A DNA stretch of 64,000 nucleotides from Aliivibrio salmonicida LFI1238. Its GTDB lineage: Bacteria > Pseudomonadota > Gammaproteobacteria > Enterobacterales > Vibrionaceae. Below are positions 15,432-24,400 of the stretch, piece after piece. The notes beneath the pieces are model-generated. The model was not told the origin of the DNA and ran no database searches. It saw only the letters and a program-made list of their open reading frames with translations. Where the stretch lies: contig NC_011312.1 in assembly GCF_000196495.1 (NCBI RefSeq), forward strand, positions 1,116,001 to 1,180,000. Reading direction: 5' to 3'. A program made the position numbers and the translations under genes. The first letter of the stretch is position 1; each line of letters starts with the position of its first letter.

Positions 15432-15850
15432 AGTATTACACGTTAAAGCGTCGTTACTTTGATTTTGGTACTTATTCTTACTTGTTTCGACAAGATGGCA
15501 GCAAAGTATGTTGTTTTGTAGAACCTGTTTGGGCGAATAACCAACCGTTCAAATCGTGTGTACCTGAGGGGGATTATGATCTTGTCCCTCATACCAGTGA
15601 GAAGTATGGCGAATGCTACGCTCTTGAATCTGAGTTCTTAGGTGTGACGGTTTATGGTCCAAGTATCCGTGATGCGTGTTTATGGCATATCGCTAATAAA
15701 CCTTCACAGCTTGTTGGTTGTGGTGCGCCAGGTGTGGATTTTGGTTTTCTTAGCGGTGAATGGAGTGTCAAAAGTTCTGGCGTTGCGTTCAAAGCATTAA
15801 TGAAAGAATTGGGCGGTAAGCCTGCCCGTTTAACAATAATGAAGGATTAA
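15428..15850 (+). CDS. DUF5675-like protein, probable lysis-cassette enzyme
   Basis: 140 residues. The conserved pattern of DUF5675 is visible: an N-terminal RRYFDFGTYSYLF, a core CFVEPVWANNQPFKSCVPEG, and C-terminal ACLWHIANKPSQLVGC then GCGAPGVDFGFL. His and Cys residues in that C-terminal stretch could be catalytic. It stands where a phage lysozyme is expected, followed by two small membrane proteins, and no other endolysin is recognisable in the window, so a cell-wall-degrading role is inferred. No enzymatic activity is established for the family as far as I know. Confidence 0.65.
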   Translation: MKYYTLKRRYFDFGTYSYLFRQDGSKVCCFVEPVWANNQPFKSCVPEGDYDLVPHTSEKYGECYALESEFLGVTVYGPSIRDACLWHIANKPSQLVGCGAPGVDFGFLSGEWSVKSSGVAFKALMKELGGKPARLTIMKD

Positions 15851-15852
15851 CT

Positions 15853-16098
15853 ATGAATTTTCTCATCGGAATTTTTGGAAAAAGTTTGTTGGATATTGCC
15901 AAAGGCATTTTTTTACAAATCACTTGGAAGGTTATTGTCGAGCGTTTTGCAACTCGTATTGTGGTATGGGGGTTGGAAAAGTTAAAGAGTCTTACCACTA
16001 ATGACGTTATGCAAGACACGGTAGATGATGTGTTGCAATCACTGCAGGGTAAGCGTTTAAAAGAGGTGCCTATTATCTCAGCCAAACAAAAGGAATAG
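15853..16098 (+). CDS. Small membrane-associated phage protein, possible lysis component
   Basis: 81 residues, start two bases after the stop of the DUF5675-like gene. The N-terminal 40 residues are amphipathic and hydrophobic (FLIGIFGKSLLDIAKGIFLQITWKVIV), the rest charged. It sits in the probable lysis cassette with the next single-span protein. Holin or holin partner is possible; no motif decides it. Confidence 0.55.
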   Translation: MNFLIGIFGKSLLDIAKGIFLQITWKVIVERFATRIVVWGLEKLKSLTTNDVMQDTVDDVLQSLQGKRLKEVPIISAKQKE

Positions 16099-16100
16099 CC

Positions 16101-16340
16101 ATGGATGCAACCTGGACAAACGCTTTAATCGGTGCGCTTTCATTACTAACCTTTTTGCTTGGCGCACTCATTACCAAATTCTTTTCTGTAACAAAAGAGT
16201 TAGCCGACTTTAAAACTCACGTAGCAGAAACCTATGCAACAAAAGATGAAGTGAAAGATGCAATTGAGCGTGTAGAACGCCAGATTGAGATCGGCTTCAA
16301 CCGTATTTATGAAACCTTAAACAAGAGAGATGCAGCATGA
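16101..16340 (+). CDS. Small single-span membrane protein with coiled coil, possible holin/spanin-like
   Basis: 79 residues: one membrane segment at about 6-28 (WTNALIGALSLLTFLLGALITKFF) followed by a charged coiled coil (about 32-75). The topology resembles small phage lysis proteins of the gp-u-spanin or holin-antiholin type. Its stop overlaps the start of the tail chaperone gene. Role inferred from topology and location only. Confidence 0.55.
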   Translation: MDATWTNALIGALSLLTFLLGALITKFFSVTKELADFKTHVAETYATKDEVKDAIERVERQIEIGFNRIYETLNKRDAA

Positions 16341-16600
16341 CAACCCCAATCATCATTACAGCAGCAGGCAAAGATTTACGTTTTACTCCTGATTTACCAA
16401 CGTACAACAAATACATCAATGAAATGATGCCACATGACAAAGTGTCACCAGCAACCAATTATCTGCGTCGTATCGTTCATAAAGACGATAAAGCACATTT
16501 AGATGAAATGCTGAAAATTCCAAGTGCTTTGATGCGTATCCTGGCAAAAGTAAATGACGCTTTTGAAGGTGATCTGGAAATCGAAGTAAAAAACTCTTAA
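16337..16600 (+). CDS. Tail assembly chaperone, short form (pre-frameshift)
   Basis: 87 residues. Belongs to the putative phage tail assembly chaperone family (DUF2765 type; functional analogue of lambda G and P2 E): start MTTPIIITAAGKDLRFTPDL, then YNKYINEMMPHDKVSPATNYLRR. Located directly upstream of the tape measure gene, where such chaperones are always found. Near its end lies a canonical slippery heptamer allowing a -1 extension to 16773. The short form would be the major product. Confidence 0.85.
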   Translation: MTTPIIITAAGKDLRFTPDLPTYNKYINEMMPHDKVSPATNYLRRIVHKDDKAHLDEMLKIPSALMRILAKVNDAFEGDLEIEVKNS

Positions 16601-16773
16601 GGCACGTCAAAGCGATTGAAAGTAATGGGCTAGAGCAAGCATTAGCATTGAAAGCCCATTACCTACCCAATCAACCTGATACCACCGAGAATTTAGCCAG
16701 AGCACTTTGGCTTGATAAACATAACGCTGAAATCGTCGCAAACGGGATAGCCCTCGCATTTAGCAACGAATAA
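16337..16773 (+). CDS. Tail assembly chaperone, -1 frameshift extended form
   Basis: Joining 16337-16594 in the first frame to 16594-16773 in the -1 frame at the heptamer A AAA AAC gives about 145 residues. The extension is open from 16573 to the stop at 16771-16773 and reads as a helical domain (HVKAIESNGLEQALALKAHY, then a Pro linker, then ENLARALWLDKHNAEIVANG). The region otherwise would be an unexplained 187-bp gap between chaperone and tape measure genes. Lambda G-GT and P2 E-E' show the same arrangement; the extended form usually recruits tube protein to the tape measure. Confidence 0.85.
16588..16594 (+). other. -1 ribosomal frameshift slippery site A AAA AAC
   Basis: In the chaperone frame the codons read GTA AAA AAC TCT TAA, so the heptamer is phased X XXY YYZ as required. 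The zero-frame stop follows four bases later. After slippage translation continues with CTC TTA AGG in the -1 frame. Confidence 0.88.
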
Positions 16774-16787
16774 GGAATTGCCATTAG

Positions 16788-18902
16788 ATGAGTGCCCACC
16801 TAGACAAATTGATGATGCAAGTTGCATTGATTGATAGTGTCACCAAACCGCTAAAAGGGATCCAGAATACGGTGACCGAAACAGCGGATGTTGGCCGTTC
16901 AGGTTGGGAAAAAATGGCAGGTGGTACGGCTGGCGTGATTGCAGCAGGTTTTGCTGTTCAACAGGCGTTAATGCCAGCCATTGAAATGGATAGGGTGCTT
17001 GGTGAAGTTAAATCGCTTGGTGTGGTTGATGAAGATTTACAGCAACTTCAAAAAACCGCATTAGCCTTTTCGGTTGAGTATGGAAAGTCAGCACAAGAAG
17101 TGGTTGGTGCGGCCTATGACATCAAATCGGCTTTCGGGGATATTACTGGACCAGAGTTATCTGATATTACCAAAAGCTCTGCCGTTCTTGCTGCAGCAAC
17201 TAAAGCGGATACAGCAACCATAACTGATTATATGGGCACCATGTATGGGGTGTTTAAGAATCAGGCCAATGACATGGGTGTGGGCATTTGGTCAAAGAAC
17301 GTAGCAGGCATGACGGCTCAATCTGTGGAGATGTTTAAAACAACGGGTAAAGGCATGAGTGATGCGTTTACCAGTGTTGGAGCAAACGCAACCGCTGCAG
17401 GTATCAAGATGAATGAGCAGATGGCTATTCTTGGTACGTTGCAATCCACGATGTCAGGCAGTGAAGCCGGTACTAAATATAAATCGTTCTTGACTGGTGT
17501 TGGTGGCGCACAAGACAAACTGAACATGAAGTTTGTTGATAGCCAGGGCGCAATGCTGCCAATGGTGGATATTCTCAATAAATTAAAAGGTCAGTTTGGC
17601 GACACGCTTGATGTGGCAGAAAGTGACGCATTAAAGAAAGCATTTGGCTCAGATGAGGCCGTCAGCATGATCAAGTTATTGATGGCTGATACTAACGGAT
17701 TAGCAAGTAGCATTAACTCTCTTGGTAATGTGAAAGGCATGAGCAAAGCCGAGAATATGGCTGGTGCTATGACTGACCAATGGCAACGACTTGAAGCCGC
17801 ATGGTTTGCGATCCGTGCCGGAGCGTTTGGGTTAATTCTTCCATCTATTAATGCTATTGCTGGTTCAATGGCCGATGGTTTTAATGTGCTGCTTGGTTGG
17901 ACTCAAGAGCTTCCTGTATTAACGCAATACCTTGGTTATTTCGCCTTAACAATAGTGGCTGGTGCTGGGTTAATTGCGGCATGGAATATGGTTGTCGGTT
18001 TGGCATCTTTGATGAGTGCCGGATGGTCTAGCGCCACGTTATTACTCACAACAGTCATGAAAGGCTTTAATTTAGTGATGAGAATGGCACGTTTTGCAGC
18101 TCTTGGATTTGCGATGGCTGCAGCAGTGGCACAAGTTCCATTACTGCCCTTAATTCTTGGTATTGGTGCCGTGGTTGCGGCAGTCGGTGCGGTGATTTAT
18201 TTCTGGGATGATTTAAAAGCGGCGTGGAGCGATTTTTCATTCATTGAATCTCTAGGCTCAATGGTGGATTGGTTAATTGAGAAAATTAACTTAATACCAG
18301 GCATAAATATTGGCGGTGAAAGTTCGGGCATTCCTCAAATGGATACGCTTGAATTAAGCACAGCAACACCAACGCATTACGCCTCAAAAGCAGCAGTGCC
18401 GGATTACAGTTATGGGTATCAAGCGCCAGTGACTCAAGAGGTCGCAGTTACTCCAAATGTTACAGAGCCTGTGATCCCGAAAGTGTCTGAACAAAGTGTT
18501 AACTATGGCTCTCAATATTCAGGGTTGAATACCGTACCAAGCTATCAAGGTAATGTGTATTACCAGAATCAAATACCAGTACAACCAGAGTCATCTGATC
18601 TGATTATAGGCTCGGTGGTTGCTCAGCCAGAGGTTCCAGAAGTGAATGGTATTGTTACTTATGACGGAGCTATTCCACCATTAACTGATACGGATAAGAG
18701 TAAAGAGATGTCGGCACCAATTTCAGCTTACATCGGTGGAAATGCAGAAGGTAAAGCTAATGTGTCTCAGCAATTAAAACAGATGTCTGCAGGCAGTACC
18801 GATAATAGCCGAACGCAGCATGTTGGCGATGTGTATATCACTCAAGAGCAAGCCTTTACGCCAGAAGATTTATCAGCATGGAATGAGATGAGTACCCCAT
18901 GA
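16788..18902 (+). CDS. Tail tape measure protein
   Basis: 704 residues. Sets tail length and is expected to be ejected into the host envelope. The N-terminal part shows the TP901-type tape-measure domain: alternating Ala/Gly-rich helices with AYDIKSAFGDITG and VGANATAAGIKMNEQMAILGTLQSTMSGSEAGTKYKSF (about 95-250). Hydrophobic segments lie at about 375-400 and 430-475, and a Pro/Gln-rich tail follows. AAGGA precedes the ATG by about 11 bases. The C-terminal stop overlaps the start of the next gene. Confidence 0.9.
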   Translation: MSAHLDKLMMQVALIDSVTKPLKGIQNTVTETADVGRSGWEKMAGGTAGVIAAGFAVQQALMPAIEMDRVLGEVKSLGVVDEDLQQLQKTALAFSVEYGKSAQEVVGAAYDIKSAFGDITGPELSDITKSSAVLAAATKADTATITDYMGTMYGVFKNQANDMGVGIWSKNVAGMTAQSVEMFKTTGKGMSDAFTSVGANATAAGIKMNEQMAILGTLQSTMSGSEAGTKYKSFLTGVGGAQDKLNMKFVDSQGAMLPMVDILNKLKGQFGDTLDVAESDALKKAFGSDEAVSMIKLLMADTNGLASSINSLGNVKGMSKAENMAGAMTDQWQRLEAAWFAIRAGAFGLILPSINAIAGSMADGFNVLLGWTQELPVLTQYLGYFALTIVAGAGLIAAWNMVVGLASLMSAGWSSATLLLTTVMKGFNLVMRMARFAALGFAMAAAVAQVPLLPLILGIGAVVAAVGAVIYFWDDLKAAWSDFSFIESLGSMVDWLIEKINLIPGINIGGESSGIPQMDTLELSTATPTHYASKAAVPDYSYGYQAPVTQEVAVTPNVTEPVIPKVSEQSVNYGSQYSGLNTVPSYQGNVYYQNQIPVQPESSDLIIGSVVAQPEVPEVNGIVTYDGAIPPLTDTDKSKEMSAPISAYIGGNAEGKANVSQQLKQMSAGSTDNSRTQHVGDVYITQEQAFTPEDLSAWNEMSTP

Positions 18903-19225
18903 GCCAACAATATATTGATTATTTAGTAACGGATGGCGGTTTAGATTTTGATGCAGGCCAACAGCCTATTGAAACCAGTGATCGCAATAGTATTGCCCAA
19001 GACGTAAAGCACGCCATTTTAGAAAGTGGTTTGTTACGTGAGTATCAAGCAGAGCGAAACAGAACGTTGAGAGCCGATGTATTAACTCGAATTGAAATGC
19101 TGATTGAAACGGATAAACGCATTGAGCCAGGAACGGCAGAGATTGAAGAGCAAACGGCAGAGCAATTATGGATGTTTGCTGAAACGGTAGATAACGACAA
19201 TATCGAAATGGGAATGCCATTATGA
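18899..19225 (+). CDS. Baseplate-associated protein, DUF2590 family (gpW/gp25-like position)
   Basis: 108 residues, overlapping both neighbours by ATGA. It begins with DYLVTDGGLDFD and SDRNSIAQDVKHAILESGL, the DUF2590 pattern of HP1-type phages. It occupies the place of P2 W (gp25-like baseplate wedge) before J, so it is probably a baseplate wedge component. Function by position and family only. Confidence 0.8.
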   Translation: MSQQYIDYLVTDGGLDFDAGQQPIETSDRNSIAQDVKHAILESGLLREYQAERNRTLRADVLTRIEMLIETDKRIEPGTAEIEEQTAEQLWMFAETVDNDNIEMGMPL

Positions 19226-20406
19226 GTACAAGACCACTGGTTGATTTTAAGCAAATCATTGCTGATGAAGGGATCCCAACAACAGAAGAAGCCATTGCGA
19301 TTGAACTTGAAAAAGAAGTGGTCGCAGCAGGCAGTAAGGTTAGTAATGACAGCCGAATGTCACCGTTCTGGCGATTGGTTAAAGCAATTGTTATCACGCC
19401 AACGCTATGGCTTATTGAACAATTATTAGCAAGTCATGTATTACCTAATACCTTCGCAGCAACAGCAAGTAAGGGTTACCTTGATTTAAAAGCATGGGAT
19501 GTGGATTTAGAGCGAAAGATGGCAACAAAAACCCGTGGTGTGGTCGAGTTCTTTAAAGAGGTAGCGGAAAATCCTATCGTGATCTTAAAAGGTACGATTA
19601 TTGAAACGAGCCGAATTGAAGACAAGATTTATCGTTTAATTGTTGTAGAAGATGTGCTTATTCAAGCAAACCAAGCCAGTGGTTTTGTGTTGTGTGAAGC
19701 GCAAGAAGCCGGAGCAGGGTACAACTTACCTGCCGGGTATTACTCAATTTTACCTGTTGGGGTGTCAGGCATTACCCATGCAGTGAACCAAGCCGATTGG
19801 ATCACAACACCAGGCGCAAACACGGAAGAAGATGATGAACTGGCATTACGTATCCGTAATCAATTCAGTGTTGTTGGTCGCTATCATATTGATGCTATTT
19901 ATCGCTCAATGTTGGCCAGTGTTGCTGGCGTAAGAAGTGATCAGATTTACTTTCTGCATGATGCACCAAGAGGACCAGGAACAGCAAATGCTTACATCTT
20001 GCTGGATGTTGGTGAAACCCCAAGTCATTTATTAGAGCAGTTGAATAATTTTGTGATGTTCGAGGGTAACCATGGCCATGGTGATGACATTTTGTGTTTA
20101 GCCTTACCTGAAACTCAGCATTCAGTATCAGTGACTATTTGGCCGAGAGTGAACACCAGTGAAGAACGTGTTGCCGCCCTAAAGGTAGAAATAGAAAACA
20201 TGATCCGAGCGGCGTTCAGAGAAAGTGATTCTTACTCGGTGGTAACCAGAACCTATCCATCATCAATGTTTTCATTCAGCCAACTCACAACAGAAATTCA
20301 TACTGAATTGGCAGAAGATTTACTCAGCCTTGAGTTTTCAAACAGTGACATCGTGAGTGAATTAAATATTCCAAGGTTAAGCAACGTGGCGGTGATGAAT
20401 GGATAA
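19222..20406 (+). CDS. J: Baseplate assembly protein, gpJ-like
   Basis: 394 residues. Baseplate wedge protein that contacts the tail fibre region. Typical J segments are visible: an N-terminal helical region with WRLVKAIVITPTLWLIEQLL, a central AGAGYNLPAGYYSILPVGVSG (the family's N-x-P-x-G turn), then EEDDELALRIRNQF and the tail DAPRGPGTANAYILLDVG. Follows the DUF2590 gene and overlaps gene I by eight bases, as in P2 W-J-I. Confidence 0.9.
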   Translation: MSTRPLVDFKQIIADEGIPTTEEAIAIELEKEVVAAGSKVSNDSRMSPFWRLVKAIVITPTLWLIEQLLASHVLPNTFAATASKGYLDLKAWDVDLERKMATKTRGVVEFFKEVAENPIVILKGTIIETSRIEDKIYRLIVVEDVLIQANQASGFVLCEAQEAGAGYNLPAGYYSILPVGVSGITHAVNQADWITTPGANTEEDDELALRIRNQFSVVGRYHIDAIYRSMLASVAGVRSDQIYFLHDAPRGPGTANAYILLDVGETPSHLLEQLNNFVMFEGNHGHGDDILCLALPETQHSVSVTIWPRVNTSEERVAALKVEIENMIRAAFRESDSYSVVTRTYPSSMFSFSQLTTEIHTELAEDLLSLEFSNSDIVSELNIPRLSNVAVMNG

Positions 20407-20989
20407 AACAACCAACCATGAAAACGATGCACCCGAATTACCCACTGAAAATGTACCTTGGTGGATGGATGGTAAAACCATTGCTGAAACTCTAAAAGAA
20501 CCACACTTTTTAGCCAAAGGAGTAATGCAATATTGGCAGCGTCTTAAAGGGTGGTTGCTGTATCCATTAGCGCAGTTAGATCCCATGATCTGCAATGAGC
20601 GTTTACTCAGTTTATTAGCCTGGGACAGAGACATTACTCGTTTTAAAGATGAACCAACGAGTTTGTTTAGAAAGCGTGTGAAATACGCCTTTGTAAATGC
20701 CAAAGATGCAGGAGAGAAAGCCGGATTCATTCGAATATTTCAACGCTTAGGTGTTGGCATGGTTGAAGTGGATGAACGAACTCCTGATCGAGATTGGGAC
20801 ATTATCACCATACGATTAAGCGATTCACAGTTGTCAGAAAACTATTCACTTTTAGAGCAATTATTACAGCAATACGGCAGAACCTGCCGCCGATACGAAT
20901 ATCAAGTGATTAGTTTAATCCCATTAGAAATGTCGGCCTCTCCAATGGATTGGCAACATCAATACACCGTAGTGACATTAGAGGAATAA
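20399..20989 (+). CDS. I: Tail protein, gpI-like
   Basis: 196 residues. Family features: LAWDRDITRFKDEPTSLFRKRVKYAFVNAKDAGEKAGF, the usual I-protein stretch for short insertion into the baseplate, and a C-terminal beta-rich end. Starts inside the end of J and is followed after two bases by the tail-fibre gene, whose ribosome binding site GAGGA lies in the last codons here. Baseplate component. Confidence 0.85.
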   Translation: MDKTTNHENDAPELPTENVPWWMDGKTIAETLKEPHFLAKGVMQYWQRLKGWLLYPLAQLDPMICNERLLSLLAWDRDITRFKDEPTSLFRKRVKYAFVNAKDAGEKAGFIRIFQRLGVGMVEVDERTPDRDWDIITIRLSDSQLSENYSLLEQLLQQYGRTCRRYEYQVISLIPLEMSASPMDWQHQYTVVTLEE

Positions 20990-20991
20990 GT

Positions 20992-23064
20992 ATGTCGCAA
21001 AGTATTATTACCTTAGCGTTTGAAACCTACAAAGCCCAACAAGAGGCGATTGCCGCCCCAATAGAGTTGAATGAATTTGTGTTGGCCTTTGTACCCAATC
21101 AAGATCCTACTCAACCGATTGATAGAAACGAAGAGTTACCGCCACAACATCAAATTGTGCATGTTGCTAATGTGACTCAAGGCGGCTTTGTGAACCCAAA
21201 CGCGGTGGTGTATTCCTTAATTATGGATACACGAATTGGTGACTTTGAATTCAATTGGGTTGGTCTTCGTAATAAACAAAGTGGGGTACTTGCCTCTATT
21301 TTGCATATTCCAACGATTTCAAAATTCAAATCAGTGCCTGGTGTGCAAAACGGAAACTCAGTCACACGTTCAATTTTGATGAGCTATCAAGATGCGAAAA
21401 ATGCAACAGGCATTACTGTTGATGCTTCAACCTGGCAAATTGATTTTACGGCGCGTTTGTTTGGAATGGATGAAGCAGAGCGTTTAGTTAACCTTGATGT
21501 GTTTGGCCAAGCGGCGTTCTTGGCTGATGGTTTTAAAGTGAAAAAATCAGGCAGTACTTATCTTGCAAGTATTGGTCGTGGTTATGTTGGCGGTTTACGT
21601 TGCCATTTAGATAATGAAGTAGCCATTTCAGGGGGGAGCAACTCAAGTGCTATTTATTTAGATGCGAGTTGGCAAGGGCTGCTAACAAGCCAGTGGCAAA
21701 CGGTCTTTGAAATGAAAGTCAGTAAATCAGCATTAAGTGATTATGTTGATGCGGATGGGTATCAGCATTATGTCACTAAAATTGCAGACATCAACTCTGC
21801 AGGTAATGTGGTTGATACTCGTCATGTTGAAGGTTTTTCTGAGCATTTACGACACGATGAGCAAGCAACAAAAGCCCAAGCGGAGGCCATGACATCAAGC
21901 ATAAACTGGATTTCTCCACTTCGTTGGAAAGAGGCTTTCTTGTCTCGGTTATCTAACTCGTTTGCTGGAACAAGAACTGAATATGCCGCGAGTGAAAAAG
22001 CGCTTAGCGATGGATTAAGAACAAAAGCAAACTCGTCACATAAACACGATGCCAGTGATGTGAACTCAGGTATTTTAGCTAAAGAGCGTCTACCCAATGC
22101 AAGTACGGCAGTCAAAGGGGCGGTGCAGCTAAACGACACGGTGACATCAACCTCAACAACACAAGCATTAACCGCAAATAAAGGGAAATCAATTTGGGAT
22201 AGAGCGAATGAAGCGTTAAATGCGGCCCATGCTAAATGGACTTATGTCGTGGCATCAACCACAGTGTACGGGGCTACTAAGCTGTCTAGTGCCACTAACT
22301 CTACAAGTGAAGCTTTAGCCGCAACGTCTGGTGCATTGAAGAAAACCTACGACCTAGCGGCTAGTAAGATAACAAAGGTTCAAGGGGACTTGTGGTACTG
22401 GAAGCGTGGTGAGACAGTAACTAACTCAACTCAACTAAATGGTAAAACAAATAGCACAGCGGCAACGGGGGGTACGATTGCAGAAAGAGATAGTTCTGGT
22501 GATATTTCTACACGTTTATTTCGGTCTAGTTATCAAGATGAATCGGTTCCAAGTGGCGGTTTAGCGTTTCGTAAATCTACTTCCGATAACTCCATCCGTT
22601 TTTGTAATAACATTGCGGCGATTAGAACGTGGTTAAGTGTCTATAGTAGAGCTGAAGGTGATAGCCGCTATGTCGCCCAGTCGCGGGTAAGTAGTTCGAC
22701 GACATCAACCTCAACGACTAATGTTGCCAACTCAGCCGCTGCAAAGGCTGCAATGGATAGAGCCAACGCTGCGTATAACAAAGCAGATACGAGTGGAAAT
22801 AAAGTCTATACGGGTGATAATCCAAATAATATAAACTTCCCTATTGGGCACTTTATAACTGCGTGGGTGTCTTCGTATTATGGAAGAGATAAACTTAATC
22901 ACAGCGTTAAGTGTTATTTAAACAATAATGGGTCCATCGGTATATATGGAACAGACTGGTACGGTCACGCGAAAGGAGCATACTTGAACGGCACTTGGGG
23001 TTATCGCGGATACACTGGTTCTCCTGGCAATGTAAACGCTGGTCTGATGCAGAGGGTTTTATAA
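20992..23064 (+). CDS. H: Tail fibre protein, gpH-like
   Basis: 690 residues from the ATG at 20992, chosen for the GAGGA at 20981-20985. The N-terminal 150 residues form the phage-tail-collar attachment domain (SIITLAFETYKAQQEA, ELPPQHQIVHVANVTQGGFVN). The middle has collar/fibre repeats: a KHDASDVNSGILAKERLPNA segment, VKGAVQLNDTV, and later repeats with TSTSTTQALTANKGKSIWDRAN and STTSTSTTNVANSAAAKAAMDRAN. The C-terminal tip (about 590-690) is Gly/Tyr-rich and would bind the host receptor. Ends sharing a base with the start of the next gene. Confidence 0.88.
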   Translation: MSQSIITLAFETYKAQQEAIAAPIELNEFVLAFVPNQDPTQPIDRNEELPPQHQIVHVANVTQGGFVNPNAVVYSLIMDTRIGDFEFNWVGLRNKQSGVLASILHIPTISKFKSVPGVQNGNSVTRSILMSYQDAKNATGITVDASTWQIDFTARLFGMDEAERLVNLDVFGQAAFLADGFKVKKSGSTYLASIGRGYVGGLRCHLDNEVAISGGSNSSAIYLDASWQGLLTSQWQTVFEMKVSKSALSDYVDADGYQHYVTKIADINSAGNVVDTRHVEGFSEHLRHDEQATKAQAEAMTSSINWISPLRWKEAFLSRLSNSFAGTRTEYAASEKALSDGLRTKANSSHKHDASDVNSGILAKERLPNASTAVKGAVQLNDTVTSTSTTQALTANKGKSIWDRANEALNAAHAKWTYVVASTTVYGATKLSSATNSTSEALAATSGALKKTYDLAASKITKVQGDLWYWKRGETVTNSTQLNGKTNSTAATGGTIAERDSSGDISTRLFRSSYQDESVPSGGLAFRKSTSDNSIRFCNNIAAIRTWLSVYSRAEGDSRYVAQSRVSSSTTSTSTTNVANSAAAKAAMDRANAAYNKADTSGNKVYTGDNPNNINFPIGHFITAWVSSYYGRDKLNHSVKCYLNNNGSIGIYGTDWYGHAKGAYLNGTWGYRGYTGSPGNVNAGLMQRVL

Positions 23065-23507
23065 TGGAAATTACACTAATAAGCGCAACTAATTTATCTT
23101 TTGCAAATGAAGATAAAACAGCAATTTTCATGACTGTGGAAGTTGACGGAGTTGTTGAAATCACAGAGCCTGTAGAGTTTGTTGCTTCGGCATTTGATTC
23201 GATGGCTCACGGCGTTGAGTTTTACAAGCGTGCGCGTTTAGGTGAGTTCGGAACAGTTAAGCCCTACGAGCCTTATGTTCCAACTGAAGTAAATTTGCTA
23301 GAAGAAGCCAGAATGCTCTTTGAAACGGAGAAACCCGTAGCTCTACGTATTGAAGAAGATTATCGCTTAGAATTCGCTGATATTTCAGACGAACAAATGC
23401 GAGAAGTAAAAGATTACATAAGAGCGATAAAGCCTGATGCAGTAACTAGAAGCATTCCAGTTCGCCCTGAAATCATGAATCAGTATGAAAAATTAAGTGG
23501 CATCTAA
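23064..23507 (+). CDS. Probable tail-fibre-associated protein, unknown
   Basis: 147 residues from the ATG that overlaps the fibre stop (TAATG at 23062-23066). The position directly after the fibre gene is where P2-like phages carry a fibre assembly chaperone (G), but I see no clear similarity to that family. The sequence is acidic, with YEPYVPTEVNLLEEARM in the middle. Stop overlaps the next ATG. Confidence 0.6.
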   Translation: MEITLISATNLSFANEDKTAIFMTVEVDGVVEITEPVEFVASAFDSMAHGVEFYKRARLGEFGTVKPYEPYVPTEVNLLEEARMLFETEKPVALRIEEDYRLEFADISDEQMREVKDYIRAIKPDAVTRSIPVRPEIMNQYEKLSGI

Positions 23508-24400
23508 TGACTTGGCAAACTGCATCACATCAATGGCCTGACAGTACGCAGGCCATTCAAACTCAAAGTGAAACGGTACTCAAGCAAGTTGCTGGTAAAA
23601 TGGATGAGTCAGCAAACCGAGTTGAAACCTTAGCCTCAAAGGTAGCGCTGGCGCGTCATCCATTAAGTACAGAAGCTGAAAGTTTACTTCATTTACGTGC
23701 AGAGCTAGAAAGCCTGATGTGCAAAGGGCAAATATTGTGTGTTCATCCTTATCAGTATCAAGTTGGTAATCAGGTTGAATCTGGACAGCATTTATCACCA
23801 GATACCGCCATTGAAACACTACGAGCCAAACTGTTTGATGTGAACGACAAACACAAACCAACAGGACAGCTTTATGCACTCGGTTGGATGATTGCTGAAA
23901 ACTCCCTGGCTAACTTTGCCCAAGCCACTAAAGCGTTGTTTGATGTCGTTAACATTCCAGAGCTTGGCATGGTCGCAAGGCGCACCGGCAAAGAGCAAAG
24001 TTTACAAACAGATAAATTCACAAAACATAATGCGATTATTCAGCCACGCTTTAAACCAACGGCTCACATTAATCAGCAACCAATAAGAAGTGCTTTGAAT
24101 TGGCAAGGTTCACAACTGGCACAACTTGAATCATTGGCAGCAGATAAAAATACACCGGCACAAAAACTGGCAGCATTAGCGCAAAAAAGAACACAACAAC
24201 TGGAAGAGTGGACCGCTTCACTAAATCAACTCAAATACCGCAATATCAGTGTATTGAAATTTGAAGCACAAGGCACAACAGAGGTAATTGCCACCATGCT
24301 TAAAGAATCACAAGCACCAAGCCATGCCAACAGTTATACCTTTAGCGCACTCTTTTTAAGCACTGAGCCATTAACCTTTTTAACGGAGTTATTCGCATGA
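23507..24400 (+). CDS. Conserved HP1-type tail gene, unknown function
   Basis: 297 residues, coupled to both neighbours. Mostly helical, Ala/Gln-rich, with CVHPYQYQVGNQVESGQHLSPDTAIETL in the middle and a C-terminal segment ALFLSTEPLTFLTELFA. It lies between fibre and hub genes in a tail operon with no gaps, so a virion or assembly role is likely. No enzymatic motif visible. Confidence 0.65.
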   Translation: MTWQTASHQWPDSTQAIQTQSETVLKQVAGKMDESANRVETLASKVALARHPLSTEAESLLHLRAELESLMCKGQILCVHPYQYQVGNQVESGQHLSPDTAIETLRAKLFDVNDKHKPTGQLYALGWMIAENSLANFAQATKALFDVVNIPELGMVARRTGKEQSLQTDKFTKHNAIIQPRFKPTAHINQQPIRSALNWQGSQLAQLESLAADKNTPAQKLAALAQKRTQQLEEWTASLNQLKYRNISVLKFEAQGTTEVIATMLKESQAPSHANSYTFSALFLSTEPLTFLTELFA

